Positions 35,723-45,484 of a stretch of DNA of 45,484 nt are shown piece by piece. The DNA is from Lachnospiraceae bacterium (GTDB lineage: Bacteria > Bacillota > Clostridia > Lachnospirales > Lachnospiraceae). Position numbers and translations under genes: made by a program. The notes beneath the pieces are model-generated. The model did no database searches. It worked only from the letters and a program-made list of their open reading frames with translations, and was not told the DNA's origin. Positions within the stretch are counted from its first letter, which is position 1; the number at the start of each line of letters is the position of its first letter. The DNA lies in contig JAFZDQ010000128.1 in assembly GCA_017561085.1 (NCBI GenBank), forward strand, positions 1-45,484. The letters are read 5' to 3'.

Positions 35723-38700
35723 TTATTTTCCGCCCCACCACATAAATTTCTTTCTTGTAATTTCAAATGTGATGGTTTTACGTCCGCCGTATTGGCCGGT
35801 TCCCTGGATGATACACTTTGCAGTACCCTGGTTCGTATTCTTAGAATAACTGCCGGGAACTACGATAAAGTCTCTGTTAAGTTTCAGTTCTACACCGCGG
35901 TAATTTGCAACTGAGAATCGACTTTCTTCCGTGAGTTCGATTGCTTTACCGGTATAGTTCTGATTCTTCACCCGGATGGTAGCATCTTTCATCAAGTTGC
36001 CAACCACGCGATAATCTGCTTCTACATAATTCATGTAACCGCCTTTACCAAAAATACGTACCCTGATGGTACTTCCGATTGCAGGTTTGGAAGCGGAAGT
36101 AAGCTTTTCGCCTGTAGAGCCATCTGCATTTACCAGATAATACTCAAGCTTCTTCGCATTATAATCTGTATCCGCTACCAGTTTCTTTCCTTCCGGTGTT
36201 TTCAATGTTACCGTCGTCTTATAGTAGCCAAGTTTATTGGTTTTACGGACATCATTTGCAACAGCTGTAATACCTGCTGTTTCCATATCCGCTTTTCCTA
36301 CCGTAAAGTTAAATCCTGAAAGCTCATCCTTATAATTCTTAATTCCCGTTACTTTCACTTTCGCTTTCGCACCGGGCTTAGTATTGTTGCTGTAGGTAAG
36401 CTTATAATCCACATTACGTGTAAGAAGTGTGCCGTTATGATAGATGGCAACATCAGGCTTCGCACCGCCGGCTACATAAGAGGCCGTACCCAGATTCTTT
36501 TCGCCGGTTATGTCAGATGACTTCAGGCTATAACGGTTAATGGTATAAGTACCCTTTACAGTTCCGCTAAATCCGCCTGCGCCCTTAATGGTAACAGTCG
36601 CCTTGCCTGCATTCACACCACCCTTTACACTTACCGTGTAATCGATGTTTTCTTGCAGGATAGCGGTTTTACCTACAGGAACTCCCAGGTATTCCGATAC
36701 TGCTTTGGTAGTAACTTTATAAGTTACCTGATTTAAGTTATCACCATAATCACTTCCGTTAAAAGGAACTGCTTTCTTATTAAACTTAATCACAGCGCCC
36801 TTAAGAGGAATGCTCTTAATCGTAACCGTTGTCATTCTGGTTCCGGTATAGTTACCCTTACCGATAATAAGAATCGGATAAGCGCCGGGCTTCGTCTTGC
36901 TTCCTGCCATCTGATATCCGTTGCCGAATACCACATCATAGTCCACATCTCTTGTTAATTTGGTGTTACCAATCTTCACACTCAGCTTCACATCATCAAT
37001 GGTAATATCTCTTCCCAAATAGGATAACTTAGTAACACTAATGGTTGCTTTCTGTAAAGATTTTCCTTCTGACTGTACTTCAATATACTTCACAAAACCA
37101 TCTTTGTAATTTTTGATTCCGCTTACTTCAATACGGAACGTACCATATACGCCTGCAGGAATCTTCTTGTTTGTATATTTGGTACCTTCGGGAATTTCGG
37201 TTTCTCCCTTATAGGCATCTATTGCCACAATATTGTACTTGAAGTCTTCCTTGGTTAATGCTTTGGAACCATATTTCAGTTTCACGGAAGGGGTTACCGC
37301 TTTCTTACCGTTTGTCACATATACATCAACAATATCCGCCGTTACACGGGAATCTGTCTCTGTGGTTCCGGAAACTCCAAGACTTAATGCATTAATATTA
37401 AAGTTAATATAAACCGTAGAGCTGTAGTTGCCGATTCCCTTGATTACAATCGTAGGATTTTCCTGACTAAACTGCTGTGAATAATAGTTCATGCCGTCTT
37501 CACTGACCATAAGTCCGTTGTTTTCGACCTTCTTGCTTACATTCACATTGTTCTTATACTTAATGGTATAATCCTTATCCTTCTTCAGAATCTTTTCACC
37601 GCTGCGTACTACCACTTCGGGCTTAATCGCTTTACCGGTGTAGCTCTGGTCCGGTACTACGGATACACTCATGTCAGGAGTTTCACCCTTACCTGCTGCT
37701 AATCCCCAGCCGGCATACAGTGTCATATTCTCTGTCACTACATCCTTTTTGAAATCCCACAGGTCTGTACATTCACTGTCTGTAAACCAACCTGTCATTT
37801 CATAGTTTGCCCATGTAGCTGCAATGTCCTCGCCCGGCTCGGGTGCATGGGAACCATACGGAATTCTTTGTACCGCAGGCGCATTTCCGAAGGCACCGCT
37901 GTTCGCGGAATAAGCTACATATACATACTCTGACCAGCCTGCATACAGGACAAGGTCTTCTGTTACTACTTCATTTTGGAAATCCCATTTATTCTTACAT
38001 TCTGCTTCTTTATACCATCCGCTGAATGCTTTAGCTGCATTTTTCAGTTCTACAGGCTCTAAAATCAAACTTCCTGATTCTACATTGGTATACTTTCTGA
38101 CCGGTAAATCGGATTCGGCTCCTGCATTGGGATCAAAGGTTACCGTAAATCCTTCATCCTCACGGCCATATACAAATACACTTACGATTTCACTATTTAC
38201 GGAAACCTCTTTCATTCCGTCAGCAGCTTCATTCCTGCCTGTTACTTTGACAAAGTAATATTTGTATCCGTACTCTGTCGTATCCGGAATATAAGAAGAC
38301 TGTGTTTCGCCTTCCAGAAGTTCGGCTCCTTCATAGGTTCTGCTTGCGCTTCTGTACCACTGATAGGACAGTTCGCCGCCATCTGTAATCTCTGCAATAA
38401 CGGAAAGTGTTTTTTCTTCATCCTTTCTTACGAAAAGGTCTTCCGGCTGCGCTTTGATTTCAGGTTTCTGTGCGTTAACAACATCCGCACCATACCACAC
38501 TGCATATAATGCCACATTGTCTGCAGGCATGGTAAACTTCGTTACGCCATCCGCAGCATATGCGGGATACTTTGCATCGGAAGAAAGTGCCCATCCGGCA
38601 AATACATAACCTTCACGAACCGGTTCGGGAGTCAGTTTAACCGAAACCTTAGAGCCCGCCAGATAATTCGCTGTATCACTTACGGTACTGCTGCCGCCGT

Positions 38701-41700
38701 TACCGTAGTACTTCACTGTATAACTGTCATTCTTGAGCCATTTTGCATATAAGGTTACATTTTCGGTTACAATATCTTTTTCAATATCCCAGGCATGTTC
38801 ACATTCAGCCTCTCTGTACCAACCTGCAAATACATAGCCTTCTTCAGACATAGGACTTGGTAATTCTGCCTTTTGATTCAGAAGTACATCCTGCTTTTCA
38901 GGCGCAGTACCGTGACCGTTTGCATCAAAGGACATCTTTAAGTAAATTTTACCCTGGTCGGAAACATCCGTAAGCGGAAGTTCTGCTGCGGGATAATAAA
39001 TAATACCATTTGCACCATTTACACAATTTTCAGGCTCTGCCAAATGCGCTTCACGGATGATACCGTGGTTAGTAACGGCTCCTTTCATGGTTCCGCCGGT
39101 TATGGTTGCACCATTCTTCACGGTCACACCGTTAATGATTCCGTTTGTATTATCTGTTTCTTCAACTGCCAAAATACCGTTTCCGGATACAATTTCACCT
39201 TCGTTAATCAATACGCCGGTGCCTGCAATTTCACCTTCACTATGAATGGTCGTACAGTTTTTGAGCACGCCGTTAACGGAGGATACTTTTCCTGCTTCAA
39301 CCAGTAATACATTGTTGTTTGTAAAGCTTCCTTTGATTTCACGGAAGTTCTTTACGGTACCGTTATTGTTAATAATTCCTTCAAAGGTACAACCGTCCAA
39401 AACAGCTTGTGCATCAATTTCAACACTGATCAGTTTACCGCTTCCGGAGGTGTTTCCGTATACGGTACCACGGCTTACTTCGGCTGTTTCTTCCAAGGTA
39501 CAATCCCTGATGATACCGGCTGCCGTATTGGCCAACTGGTTTGCTATCACTGCACTGTTAATGGTACCTTCATTAATGGAACTGTCTACTTTTCCGCCTG
39601 TAACTACAGTATCCGGCTGAATGGTTGCTCCCTTTAATAATCCGTTGTTTATAATCGTTCCCTGTACATAACCGCCGATTAATTCAGCATTTTCACTGAT
39701 ACTTAAATCAACTGCCGTACCGGCACTTAAAACTTCACCTTCCAATGTACCGCCGGTTACCACACATTCCTTCATGATAAAGGTTTCGCGCAGCACACCG
39801 TCATTGGTAATTGTACCTGCCAGGGAACCGCCTTCAATACTTCCCGTATATCTGATATACTCTTTGGGTTCTTCCTCTTCAGGGTCTTCCTCCTCTAAAG
39901 GATCATCTTCCTCTAACGGGTCATCACCCTCTTCAGAGTCATCTCCCGGTCCCGGTGTCGGCGCAGGTTCCTGTGTGGGTTCAGGTTCCGGTGTAGGATC
40001 TTCACCGGGTTCAGGGGCTTCTCCGGGATTTTCTTCAATTTCCGGTTCATCCACCACTTCTTCTTCTTTCATACCAACCGTACTGTTCTTAATGATACCC
40101 TGGTTGGTAATTAATGTATAAGTCACAGCATCTTCCATGGTACCGGCATTCTGGATATTTCCCGTTCCTTCATACACACCGCCGGTAATCACAGCTGACG
40201 GTTCGATAATAAGTGTGCCACCTTCATCTGCCTGAATACTGATATCACCCATATCAAATGAACCACTCACTCTCATTTCTTTACGGATGGTAAGTGTTCC
40301 CTGTTCTTGGCCGGATGCGTATGCAAAAGCTTCGTCTCCGTCGATAAAGAACTCGGTTTCTCCAAAACGGGCAACCCAATCTTTGATTTCATAAGTCGTA
40401 CTGATTGTGATTCCCTCATAATTATCGGTCTCACGAATCGTTACACGTAAAATATACTGTCCGGGTTCCGGCTCTGCGCTTTGTGATAAATTGGGCGTAA
40501 TACCCGCTTCATAAACTGCGTCTTCTGATGCAAGAAGCTTGTATTCATATTCCACAATTTCACTGTTAATCTTTCCGTCAACCAGTAATTCTTCGGGAAT
40601 TCCCGTAAATACAGGTTCAGGAACAGCACCGTCTACCATACAGTCTTTCATGGTTACTGTAGGGTTAATCGTTGCTTTTTCTACATCGACTGTATAAATA
40701 TCGGATACAATTTCCGTAATGGATGCATCTTCAGCCGATTTCACTTTACAATAATAGTAATGTGTGCCTGCGCCTAAATCCTCAGGTAATGTAAAGGTAC
40801 TGAATACTTCTGTATTGTTACCCACAGCACCCTCAGACTGCTCTTCATATACAAGCTCATCCTCTGCGCCAACGTTCTTTCCTGCTGCCTTGTACCAGGC
40901 AAAATACATATCACTGTTGCCTTTTTCATATTTAGCAGATAAGGACAGTGTTCCGTCTATCTCCGCATAGGTCTGCTCTATGGCAGCTACGCCGACATTT
41001 ACAAATGCCAGTTCTCCGGACTTAACAATATATTCAAATTCTGCCGGATTACTATCGCCATGCTCTTCTTTTTCTTCTGCCCAGGCTTTAATGACTGTTG
41101 TAGCAGGCGTTGACGAAATCAAAATACCTGTGGTTTCATCGTACTGCTGCTCTTCTCCGCCATTTACCGTATATTTAATCACAGCATTAGCTGTTCCGGA
41201 TTCTAAGTAAACCGTGAAACCTTCATAATAAGTTCCGGGCGGGTTACTTCCCTCCTTTAATACAGGTGTTTCCACCAAATCAATGACATCTACCCTGATT
41301 GCTTCGGAACGGACGGAATAAGCTCCACTGCTGGATGCCACTTCACATACAAAGTAATAGGTTCCTTTGGCCAGATTTTTAGGAATCGGCAATTTACATT
41401 CCGTCACACCGTCTGCAACGGTCTTCGTGCCGCTACCGGCCTGTTTATTCAAATTCTCAGGATCCGTACCATAATACCAGGAAGGATAAATGGTTGCGGA
41501 TGCATCACCCAAGTCATCGGCTTTTACATACACATAATGTTCACCGGTGATTCTGGTTCTCTCTAAACGCTTATCCTCATCCCCCTTTACATATCCGGTA
41601 TCCTGTCCCAGTGCGGTACCTTTTTCACCGATTTCCAATGCAAGAATCTGATAATTGCCTGCGTGATAAGCCGCACTTGATTCATAGCCGCCCTTTTCAC

Positions 41701-44700
41701 CCTTCAGCAAGAGACCTGCGGTTGCATCTACCATTACAGGTACGCCTTTATATTCCTGCCAATTTATGCTTTCGTCTGTCAGGGAAGATACCAAGCTACC
41801 ATCATCCGTTATCGGTACAAACGCATAATAAATGGTTGCATCTTCCGTATCACAAGCAAATTCTACTTTCGTTTTTTCTTTATAGGTGCCGGGTAGATTA
41901 GAATTTTCTCCCTTAATAGGATAAGGCTTGGAAACCTTACCTACTACTGCTGCCTGTACATGAATCACGCCGGCCTGCCTTACAGTAAGGTAAGAAGCAT
42001 CTCCCGCACGGGGTGTTACTTCGCACTTAAAGTAGAAGTCTCCTACTTCCAAAGGTTCTGTCTGATAAACAGATGAATCAGACAATACATTTTCTGATAC
42101 TTTCGTATTTCCTTCCGCATCTTCATACGCATACCATGCATAATTCAGGAAATCTGCATAGTTCTCATCCACGCGTACTTCCAATAATTCCCGTTGACCA
42201 TATCCGGAAATAATGGTATCAGTGGCTGTTACAACTACTTCTTCACGTCTCAGCTCATACTCCCACTGCGCCGTCGCACCGTCGGCTGATGATGCACTTA
42301 CGATGAAAGTAGCAACATCATCTATCTCATCCAGTGCAAGCGTAACTGCCGCTTCACCTGTTCCGTTAACGGTTTCTTGCGGTGCATCATCTTTCGTTAC
42401 AGATACGGTTATCGCATCCGTAGTTGATGAGGAAGACACTTTCACTGTCATTTCTTCAAAATAGATACCTTCCTGCGTATCAACCGATAAAGAGTTTCCC
42501 TTATAAATAAACAGGGATGCCTGGGCTGTAATCTCTTCCGTATCTTTCGATGCAGTAACCTGCAGCTTAACAGTACCGACTGCACTTTCACTTAGACCTG
42601 CCGCTGCTGCAATCTGTGCTACGGTAACGGAAGACTCTGTAGCCTCTGCAATAGTTTTCCAACTACTGCTTCCGTTGTCATACCACTGCCATGTATAGTT
42701 AATCGCATCGGACGCACCGTTGCCTAAATATGCTTCTGCAGTAAATGTTTCCGTGCTGCTTGCCAATGTTGCACTTGATACCATAAGACTTTCCGGCTTC
42801 ACACTCCAGTAAAGCTTGGGCTGCCATTTAGCCAGCAGGGTCAAATCTTTGGTCCCTGCTACTTCACCAAAGGTTTTATTTTCCTGTCCTGATTCCAAAG
42901 AACCGTCTGCATCATAAATTAAGGTCTCATCCTGATAATATCCAAGGAACTCATGTCCTGTCTTCGCAGGCACCACAATGGATTCCTTCAGATTTTCCTT
43001 GTAATTAATCTGATAAGATATAGTACCGCCCTTACCTTCCGCACTATCAAAGTAAACCATATAATCATCCGTTACCTTGATATAGTTTCCGACTGTTGCC
43101 AAGTGACACCCTTCCGCCATACCCGGCTGTACGGAAAGCAAGTCTTCATATCCGCTAAGAAGTGCCACATTGGATGAATATCCCACAATGTCACCTTTAC
43201 TTAACTGATTTTCATAAACAAGTTTTACATTAGCGCCTTCTGCTAATTTTCCGTCAAATACCAGCATCGTGCGTTCTTCCTCATCGTCCGTAACCGCAAT
43301 GCTCTTCATCATAATTCCGCCATCAGCTCCGTTTACAACAGGTGTTTTGGCAAGTACTACCTTACTGTCACCCGTTACGATAGCCGGAACCTTAACATGA
43401 CCGTCTTCCGTACCGTCTGCAGTATCATTACCGCCGGCATATACTTTTCCCGTTACTTCTCCACCGTTTAAGGTTACCGTCGTATTTCCGTTTACATTAC
43501 AACTATAACCACCGCCGTATACGGTTGTTACGGTGCCGCCTTCTATAATTACATTGGTATTTCCGGTTACTGCCGCATCATTATACTGACCACCGCCGTA
43601 TACTTCCTGGACAGTTCCGCCTTTGATACAAATATTGGTATCTCCATACAAAGCTGCATCCTGATTTCCGCCGTAAATAGCCTTAACCGTTCCGCTCAAA
43701 AGGGTTATGGAAGTATTTCCCGTATAATTGGTTTCCTTGTAACCGCCAACGATTGTCCATTCGGAAATATTACCGCCGGTAAACTCTCTTAAAGGCTTCT
43801 TTGTGCCGGCTCCGTCAGCAAATTCTACTTCCTTCCATTTATTGTCACCTTCTGCCTTGTCATTGAAATAATAAACGGTTGTTTTACCGCTTTCATATTC
43901 TTCAATTTTCAGATTTGCACCGTTTCCGTAAATATATCGGAAAGGCTTATCCGTGGTAGACTGGTTTGCCGTAATAGGGCCAAGCGGTAAACTGGAAATA
44001 ATTCCGTTATAAATTTCACCGATACCACTCGCCTTTACAATAATATTCTTACCGATATCATCATCATCTACCGTATAAGAAGGACCGGTACCGATAATCT
44101 TACTTCCGCGGTACCATGTATAAATAACCGGAATATCTATTGCTTCCTGCACTGCAGGTTCCTTTCCGTATACGCCGCTTTCATCCGCTGTATAATAATA
44201 GCTGTTGCGTACGCGTACTTCTTCCTGGTTTTCAATGAATGCTTCCAGCACCTGTCCCTGTAAAGCCGCACCCTTAATTCTTAAATAATATGCATTGTTG
44301 GTAATCGCCAGATTATTCCAGGTGTCACCTTCTGTCTGGCTGATATTGGGCATCTTAAATTCAAAAGATGCGGTAAGCGCTTCTGCTGCCTCTTCGTTAT
44401 GACCGGCTTCCACAGTTGCATAAACCTTCGCCTTGGTATCCGATGTAATACCCACGTTGTTCTCAAAATCAACTTCTGCTCCGCCGCTACCTGCTTTACC
44501 CGAAATAATAATTTCCTGATAAGCGTCTTCCTTCACTTCACCTGACACACTGATGGTTGCTGTCAAAGGTGTAAGGTAAGCCTGCGTTCTCTCTGCGGAA
44601 CCGGTCTCGGTAGCCACAACATTTAAGGACGCAAGTAATCCGTTTTCTCTTTTTTCTGTAGGGAGAACATAATTATAATTTTTGTTCTTCCACTGGGCAT

Positions 44701-45484
44701 AAAGCGTTCCTTCTCCCTTTACAAGGACTCTGTAGGACGCATCTGTCCATCCGCTAACTTCCGGCATAAAATTGCCTTTGTCATCAATTACCATATCTCC
44801 GCCTTCGGGACTTGTATACCATCCCAGCAGCGTATAACCGGGTAAATCTACCGAAATCGGAGGCACCTTGCCCGTGGTATAAACATTATAATATCTGACA
44901 TCAATATAGGAGGTTCCCGTAGAATCATTTTCCATCGTGGGCCTGTTATGATCCAGGACAATACGTACATAGGAGTTCTCTGCCTCCGTCATGTTGTATT
45001 TGGTGGATACCTTACCATATCCGTAGCTGCCTGCTCCCCAGGCAGGTGTAGAACAGTAAGCGGAAGGTGCTACATAAATAAGTCCACCGCTACCTGCAGT
45101 TCCCACGGAACCGCCGTAACCGGGCCATCCGCCGGTTGTATCCTTGGTCCATGTACGTGAACCGCCACCGGCACTACCGCCATAGCTACCGCCGTAACCG
45201 CCGCCGCCATGGTTGTAACCGTCGTTTCTTTCCGTACCGCCGCTACCGGCACCACCGCCGCCACCGCCGCCGGCACCACCGGAACCGATACTTGCGCCAC
45301 CGCCGCCTTTACCGCCACCGCCGCCACCGCCGCCGGCACTACCGTAATAAGTGTTGTTCCATTTATGGGAATCACCGGAACCTGCTCTTCCGCCACCGCC
45401 GGCACTTCCCTGGCCGCCGCCATAAGCATATACATTCACACCGTCTAATACATATAAGGAACCGACTGATGAGGACCCGGAACC
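35723..45484 (-). CDS. Giant modular surface protein, N-terminus beyond the window
   Basis: At least 3,253 aa; the frame is still open at the right edge, so the signal peptide is not visible. From N to C: a Gly-rich region (DNA about 45040-45484), an InlB-type repeat (about 44690-44870), beta-strand repeats of the GGTV..VYGGG type (about 43430-43760), two chitobiase-C-terminal-like/FN3-like segments (PGTYKEKTKVEF and PGTYYEGFTVYL), an acidic Pro/Glu/Asp linker (about 39850-40080) inside a set of GGxLxGTITNDGxL repeats (39000-40330), three InlB/Flg_new repeats (GWYREAECEHAWDIEKDIVTEN type, about 37650-38930), and at least six MBG-like repeats (35730-37640). It ends ITRKKFMWWGGK with no LPXTG or membrane helix. 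Probably an adhesin or matrix protein; the partner is unknown. Confidence 0.88.
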   Translation of the reverse strand, partial: GSGSSSVGSLYVLDGVNVYAYGGGQGSAGGGGRAGSGDSHKWNNTYYGSAGGGGGGGGKGGGGASIGSGGAGGGGGGGAGSGGTERNDGYNHGGGGYGGSYGGSAGGGSRTWTKDTTGGWPGYGGSVGTAGSGGLIYVAPSAYCSTPAWGAGSYGYGKVSTKYNMTEAENSYVRIVLDHNRPTMENDSTGTSYIDVRYYNVYTTGKVPPISVDLPGYTLLGWYTSPEGGDMVIDDKGNFMPEVSGWTDASYRVLVKGEGTLYAQWKNKNYNYVLPTEKRENGLLASLNVVATETGSAERTQAYLTPLTATISVSGEVKEDAYQEIIISGKAGSGGAEVDFENNVGITSDTKAKVYATVEAGHNEEAAEALTASFEFKMPNISQTEGDTWNNLAITNNAYYLRIKGAALQGQVLEAFIENQEEVRVRNSYYYTADESGVYGKEPAVQEAIDIPVIYTWYRGSKIIGTGPSYTVDDDDIGKNIIVKASGIGEIYNGIISSLPLGPITANQSTTDKPFRYIYGNGANLKIEEYESGKTTVYYFNDKAEGDNKWKEVEFADGAGTKKPLREFTGGNISEWTIVGGYKETNYTGNTSITLLSGTVKAIYGGNQDAALYGDTNICIKGGTVQEVYGGGQYNDAAVTGNTNVIIEGGTVTTVYGGGYSCNVNGNTTVTLNGGEVTGKVYAGGNDTADGTEDGHVKVPAIVTGDSKVVLAKTPVVNGADGGIMMKSIAVTDDEEERTMLVFDGKLAEGANVKLVYENQLSKGDIVGYSSNVALLSGYEDLLSVQPGMAEGCHLATVGNYIKVTDDYMVYFDSAEGKGGTISYQINYKENLKESIVVPAKTGHEFLGYYQDETLIYDADGSLESGQENKTFGEVAGTKDLTLLAKWQPKLYWSVKPESLMVSSATLASSTETFTAEAYLGNGASDAINYTWQWYDNGSSSWKTIAEATESSVTVAQIAAAAGLSESAVGTVKLQVTASKDTEEITAQASLFIYKGNSLSVDTQEGIYFEEMTVKVSSSSTTDAITVSVTKDDAPQETVNGTGEAAVTLALDEIDDVATFIVSASSADGATAQWEYELRREEVVVTATDTIISGYGQRELLEVRVDENYADFLNYAWYAYEDAEGNTKVSENVLSDSSVYQTEPLEVGDFYFKCEVTPRAGDASYLTVRQAGVIHVQAAVVGKVSKPYPIKGENSNLPGTYKEKTKVEFACDTEDATIYYAFVPITDDGSLVSSLTDESINWQEYKGVPVMVDATAGLLLKGEKGGYESSAAYHAGNYQILALEIGEKGTALGQDTGYVKGDEDKRLERTRITGEHYVYVKADDLGDASATIYPSWYYGTDPENLNKQAGSGTKTVADGVTECKLPIPKNLAKGTYYFVCEVASSSGAYSVRSEAIRVDVIDLVETPVLKEGSNPPGTYYEGFTVYLESGTANAVIKYTVNGGEEQQYDETTGILISSTPATTVIKAWAEEKEEHGDSNPAEFEYIVKSGELAFVNVGVAAIEQTYAEIDGTLSLSAKYEKGNSDMYFAWYKAAGKNVGAEDELVYEEQSEGAVGNNTEVFSTFTLPEDLGAGTHYYYCKVKSAEDASITEIVSDIYTVDVEKATINPTVTMKDCMVDGAVPEPVFTGIPEELLVDGKINSEIVEYEYKLLASEDAVYEAGITPNLSQSAEPEPGQYILRVTIRETDNYEGITISTTYEIKDWVARFGETEFFIDGDEAFAYASGQEQGTLTIRKEMRVSGSFDMGDISIQADEGGTLIIEPSAVITGGVYEGTGNIQNAGTMEDAVTYTLITNQGIIKNSTVGMKEEEVVDEPEIEENPGEAPEPGEDPTPEPEPTQEPAPTPGPGDDSEEGDDPLEEDDPLEEEDPEEEEPKEYIRYTGSIEGGSLAGTITNDGVLRETFIMKECVVTGGTLEGEVLSAGTAVDLSISENAELIGGYVQGTIINNGLLKGATIQPDTVVTGGKVDSSINEGTINSAVIANQLANTAAGIIRDCTLEETAEVSRGTVYGNTSGSGKLISVEIDAQAVLDGCTFEGIINNNGTVKNFREIKGSFTNNNVLLVEAGKVSSVNGVLKNCTTIHSEGEIAGTGVLINEGEIVSGNGILAVEETDNTNGIINGVTVKNGATITGGTMKGAVTNHGIIREAHLAEPENCVNGANGIIYYPAAELPLTDVSDQGKIYLKMSFDANGHGTAPEKQDVLLNQKAELPSPMSEEGYVFAGWYREAECEHAWDIEKDIVTENVTLYAKWLKNDSYTVKYYGNGGSSTVSDTANYLAGSKVSVKLTPEPVREGYVFAGWALSSDAKYPAYAADGVTKFTMPADNVALYAVWYGADVVNAQKPEIKAQPEDLFVRKDEEKTLSVIAEITDGGELSYQWYRSASRTYEGAELLEGETQSSYIPDTTEYGYKYYFVKVTGRNEAADGMKEVSVNSEIVSVFVYGREDEGFTVTFDPNAGAESDLPVRKYTNVESGSLILEPVELKNAAKAFSGWYKEAECKNKWDFQNEVVTEDLVLYAGWSEYVYVAYSANSGAFGNAPAVQRIPYGSHAPEPGEDIAATWANYEMTGWFTDSECTDLWDFKKDVVTENMTLYAGWGLAAGKGETPDMSVSVVPDQSYTGKAIKPEVVVRSGEKILKKDKDYTIKYKNNVNVSKKVENNGLMVSEDGMNYYSQQFSQENPTIVIKGIGNYSSTVYINFNINALSLGVSGTTETDSRVTADIVDVYVTNGKKAVTPSVKLKYGSKALTKEDFKYNIVAIDAYKGETEIPEGTKYTNKKIPAGVYGTFRIEVSGIKNYKDGFVKYIEVQSEGKSLQKATISVTKLSYLGRDITIDDVKLSVKIGNTKLTRDVDYDVVFGNGYQMAGSKTKPGAYPILIIGKGNYTGTRMTTVTIKSIPLKGAVIKFNKKAVPFNGSDYGDNLNQVTYKVTTKAVSEYLGVPVGKTAILQENIDYTVSVKGGVNAGKATVTIKGAGGFSGTVKGTYTINRYSLKSSDITGEKNLGTASYVAGGAKPDVAIYHNGTLLTRNVDYKLTYSNNTKPGAKAKVKVTGIKNYKDELSGFNFTVGKADMETAGITAVANDVRKTNKLGYYKTTVTLKTPEGKKLVADTDYNAKKLEYYLVNADGSTGEKLTSASKPAIGSTIRVRIFGKGGYMNYVEADYRVVGNLMKDATIRVKNQNYTGKAIELTEESRFSVANYRGVELKLNRDFIVVPGSYSKNTNQGTAKCIIQGTGQYGGRKTITFEITRKKFMWWGGK

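Noticed and set aside
35723-36000. An LPXTG sorting signal at the end of the giant protein
   Set aside because: No LPXTG-like motif, hydrophobic helix or charged tail of that kind is seen; the protein ends KKFMWWGGK.
45209-45448. Plus-strand Ala/Thr-rich frame at the right edge
   Set aside because: It is the antisense of the Gly-rich part of the giant protein.

Overview
The window looks like chromosomal DNA of an anaerobic, low-to-mid GC Firmicute of the Lachnospiraceae/Clostridia type. The clues are an F-type ATP synthase operon with AtpI and AtpZ, a MecA adaptor, a CwlD-like sporulation/germination-type amidase, a SleB-type hydrolase, pyruvate formate-lyase, GdpP, and large secreted proteins built of Big_2, MBG and InlB-type modules. 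Genes have strong AGGAGG ribosome sites, and promoters follow the TTGACA-17-TATAAT pattern. I see no tRNA, rRNA, CRISPR array, insertion sequence or prophage.

Layout. 9-5358 (minus): atp operon, gamma, alpha, delta, b, c, a, AtpI-like, AtpZ-like; beta and epsilon would lie beyond the left edge. 5.6-10.2 kb: a DUF402 protein, a secreted transglutaminase-like protein and a small lipoprotein. 10.3-13.7 kb (minus): tsaC, rpiB, upp and a coiled-coil/SleB hydrolase, probably one transcript. In Bacillus the tsaC-rpiB-upp block sits directly before the atp operon; here other genes lie between them. 13.8-16.4 kb: CwlD-like amidase and a membrane-anchored GH18 protein. 16.4-17.5 kb: gene-poor, one small unknown ORF. 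17.5-19.9 kb: mecA-like gene and an NhaC-type antiporter. 20-26.2 kb: the fermentation locus, holding a DUF1858 protein, a pyruvate formate-lyase split into separate genes, a LacI-sensor/GGDEF protein, pflA and a 2[4Fe-4S] ferredoxin. 26.2-31.2 kb (minus): MerR-like gene, then dnaB, rplI and gdpP. 31.3-33.6 kb: GGDEF-EAL sensor protein. 33.7-35.6 kb: GH28 glycosidase without a signal peptide. 35.7 kb to the right edge: a giant (more than 3,250 aa) modular surface protein whose N-terminus lies outside the window.

Most notable finding: the pyruvate formate-lyase catalytic chain (679 aa) ends just before the glycyl-radical domain, which is a separate 81-aa gene with its own ribosome site. The two lengths add up to about 760 aa, the size of a one-piece enzyme. 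Between them is a 67-aa gene that aligns without gaps to the first half of the radical domain but has a Cys-rich tail (C-x2-C-x6-C) in place of the glycyl loop. This looks like a two-chain PFL with an extra, possibly regulatory or protective, paralogous subunit. pflA and a ferredoxin follow, with a soluble sensor-diguanylate cyclase gene inserted between. Also of note: a Na+-type c-subunit ligand set in the ATP synthase, three TTCGAA palindromes spaced exactly 10 bp apart before the lipoprotein gene, and a dense multi-hairpin element after dnaB.
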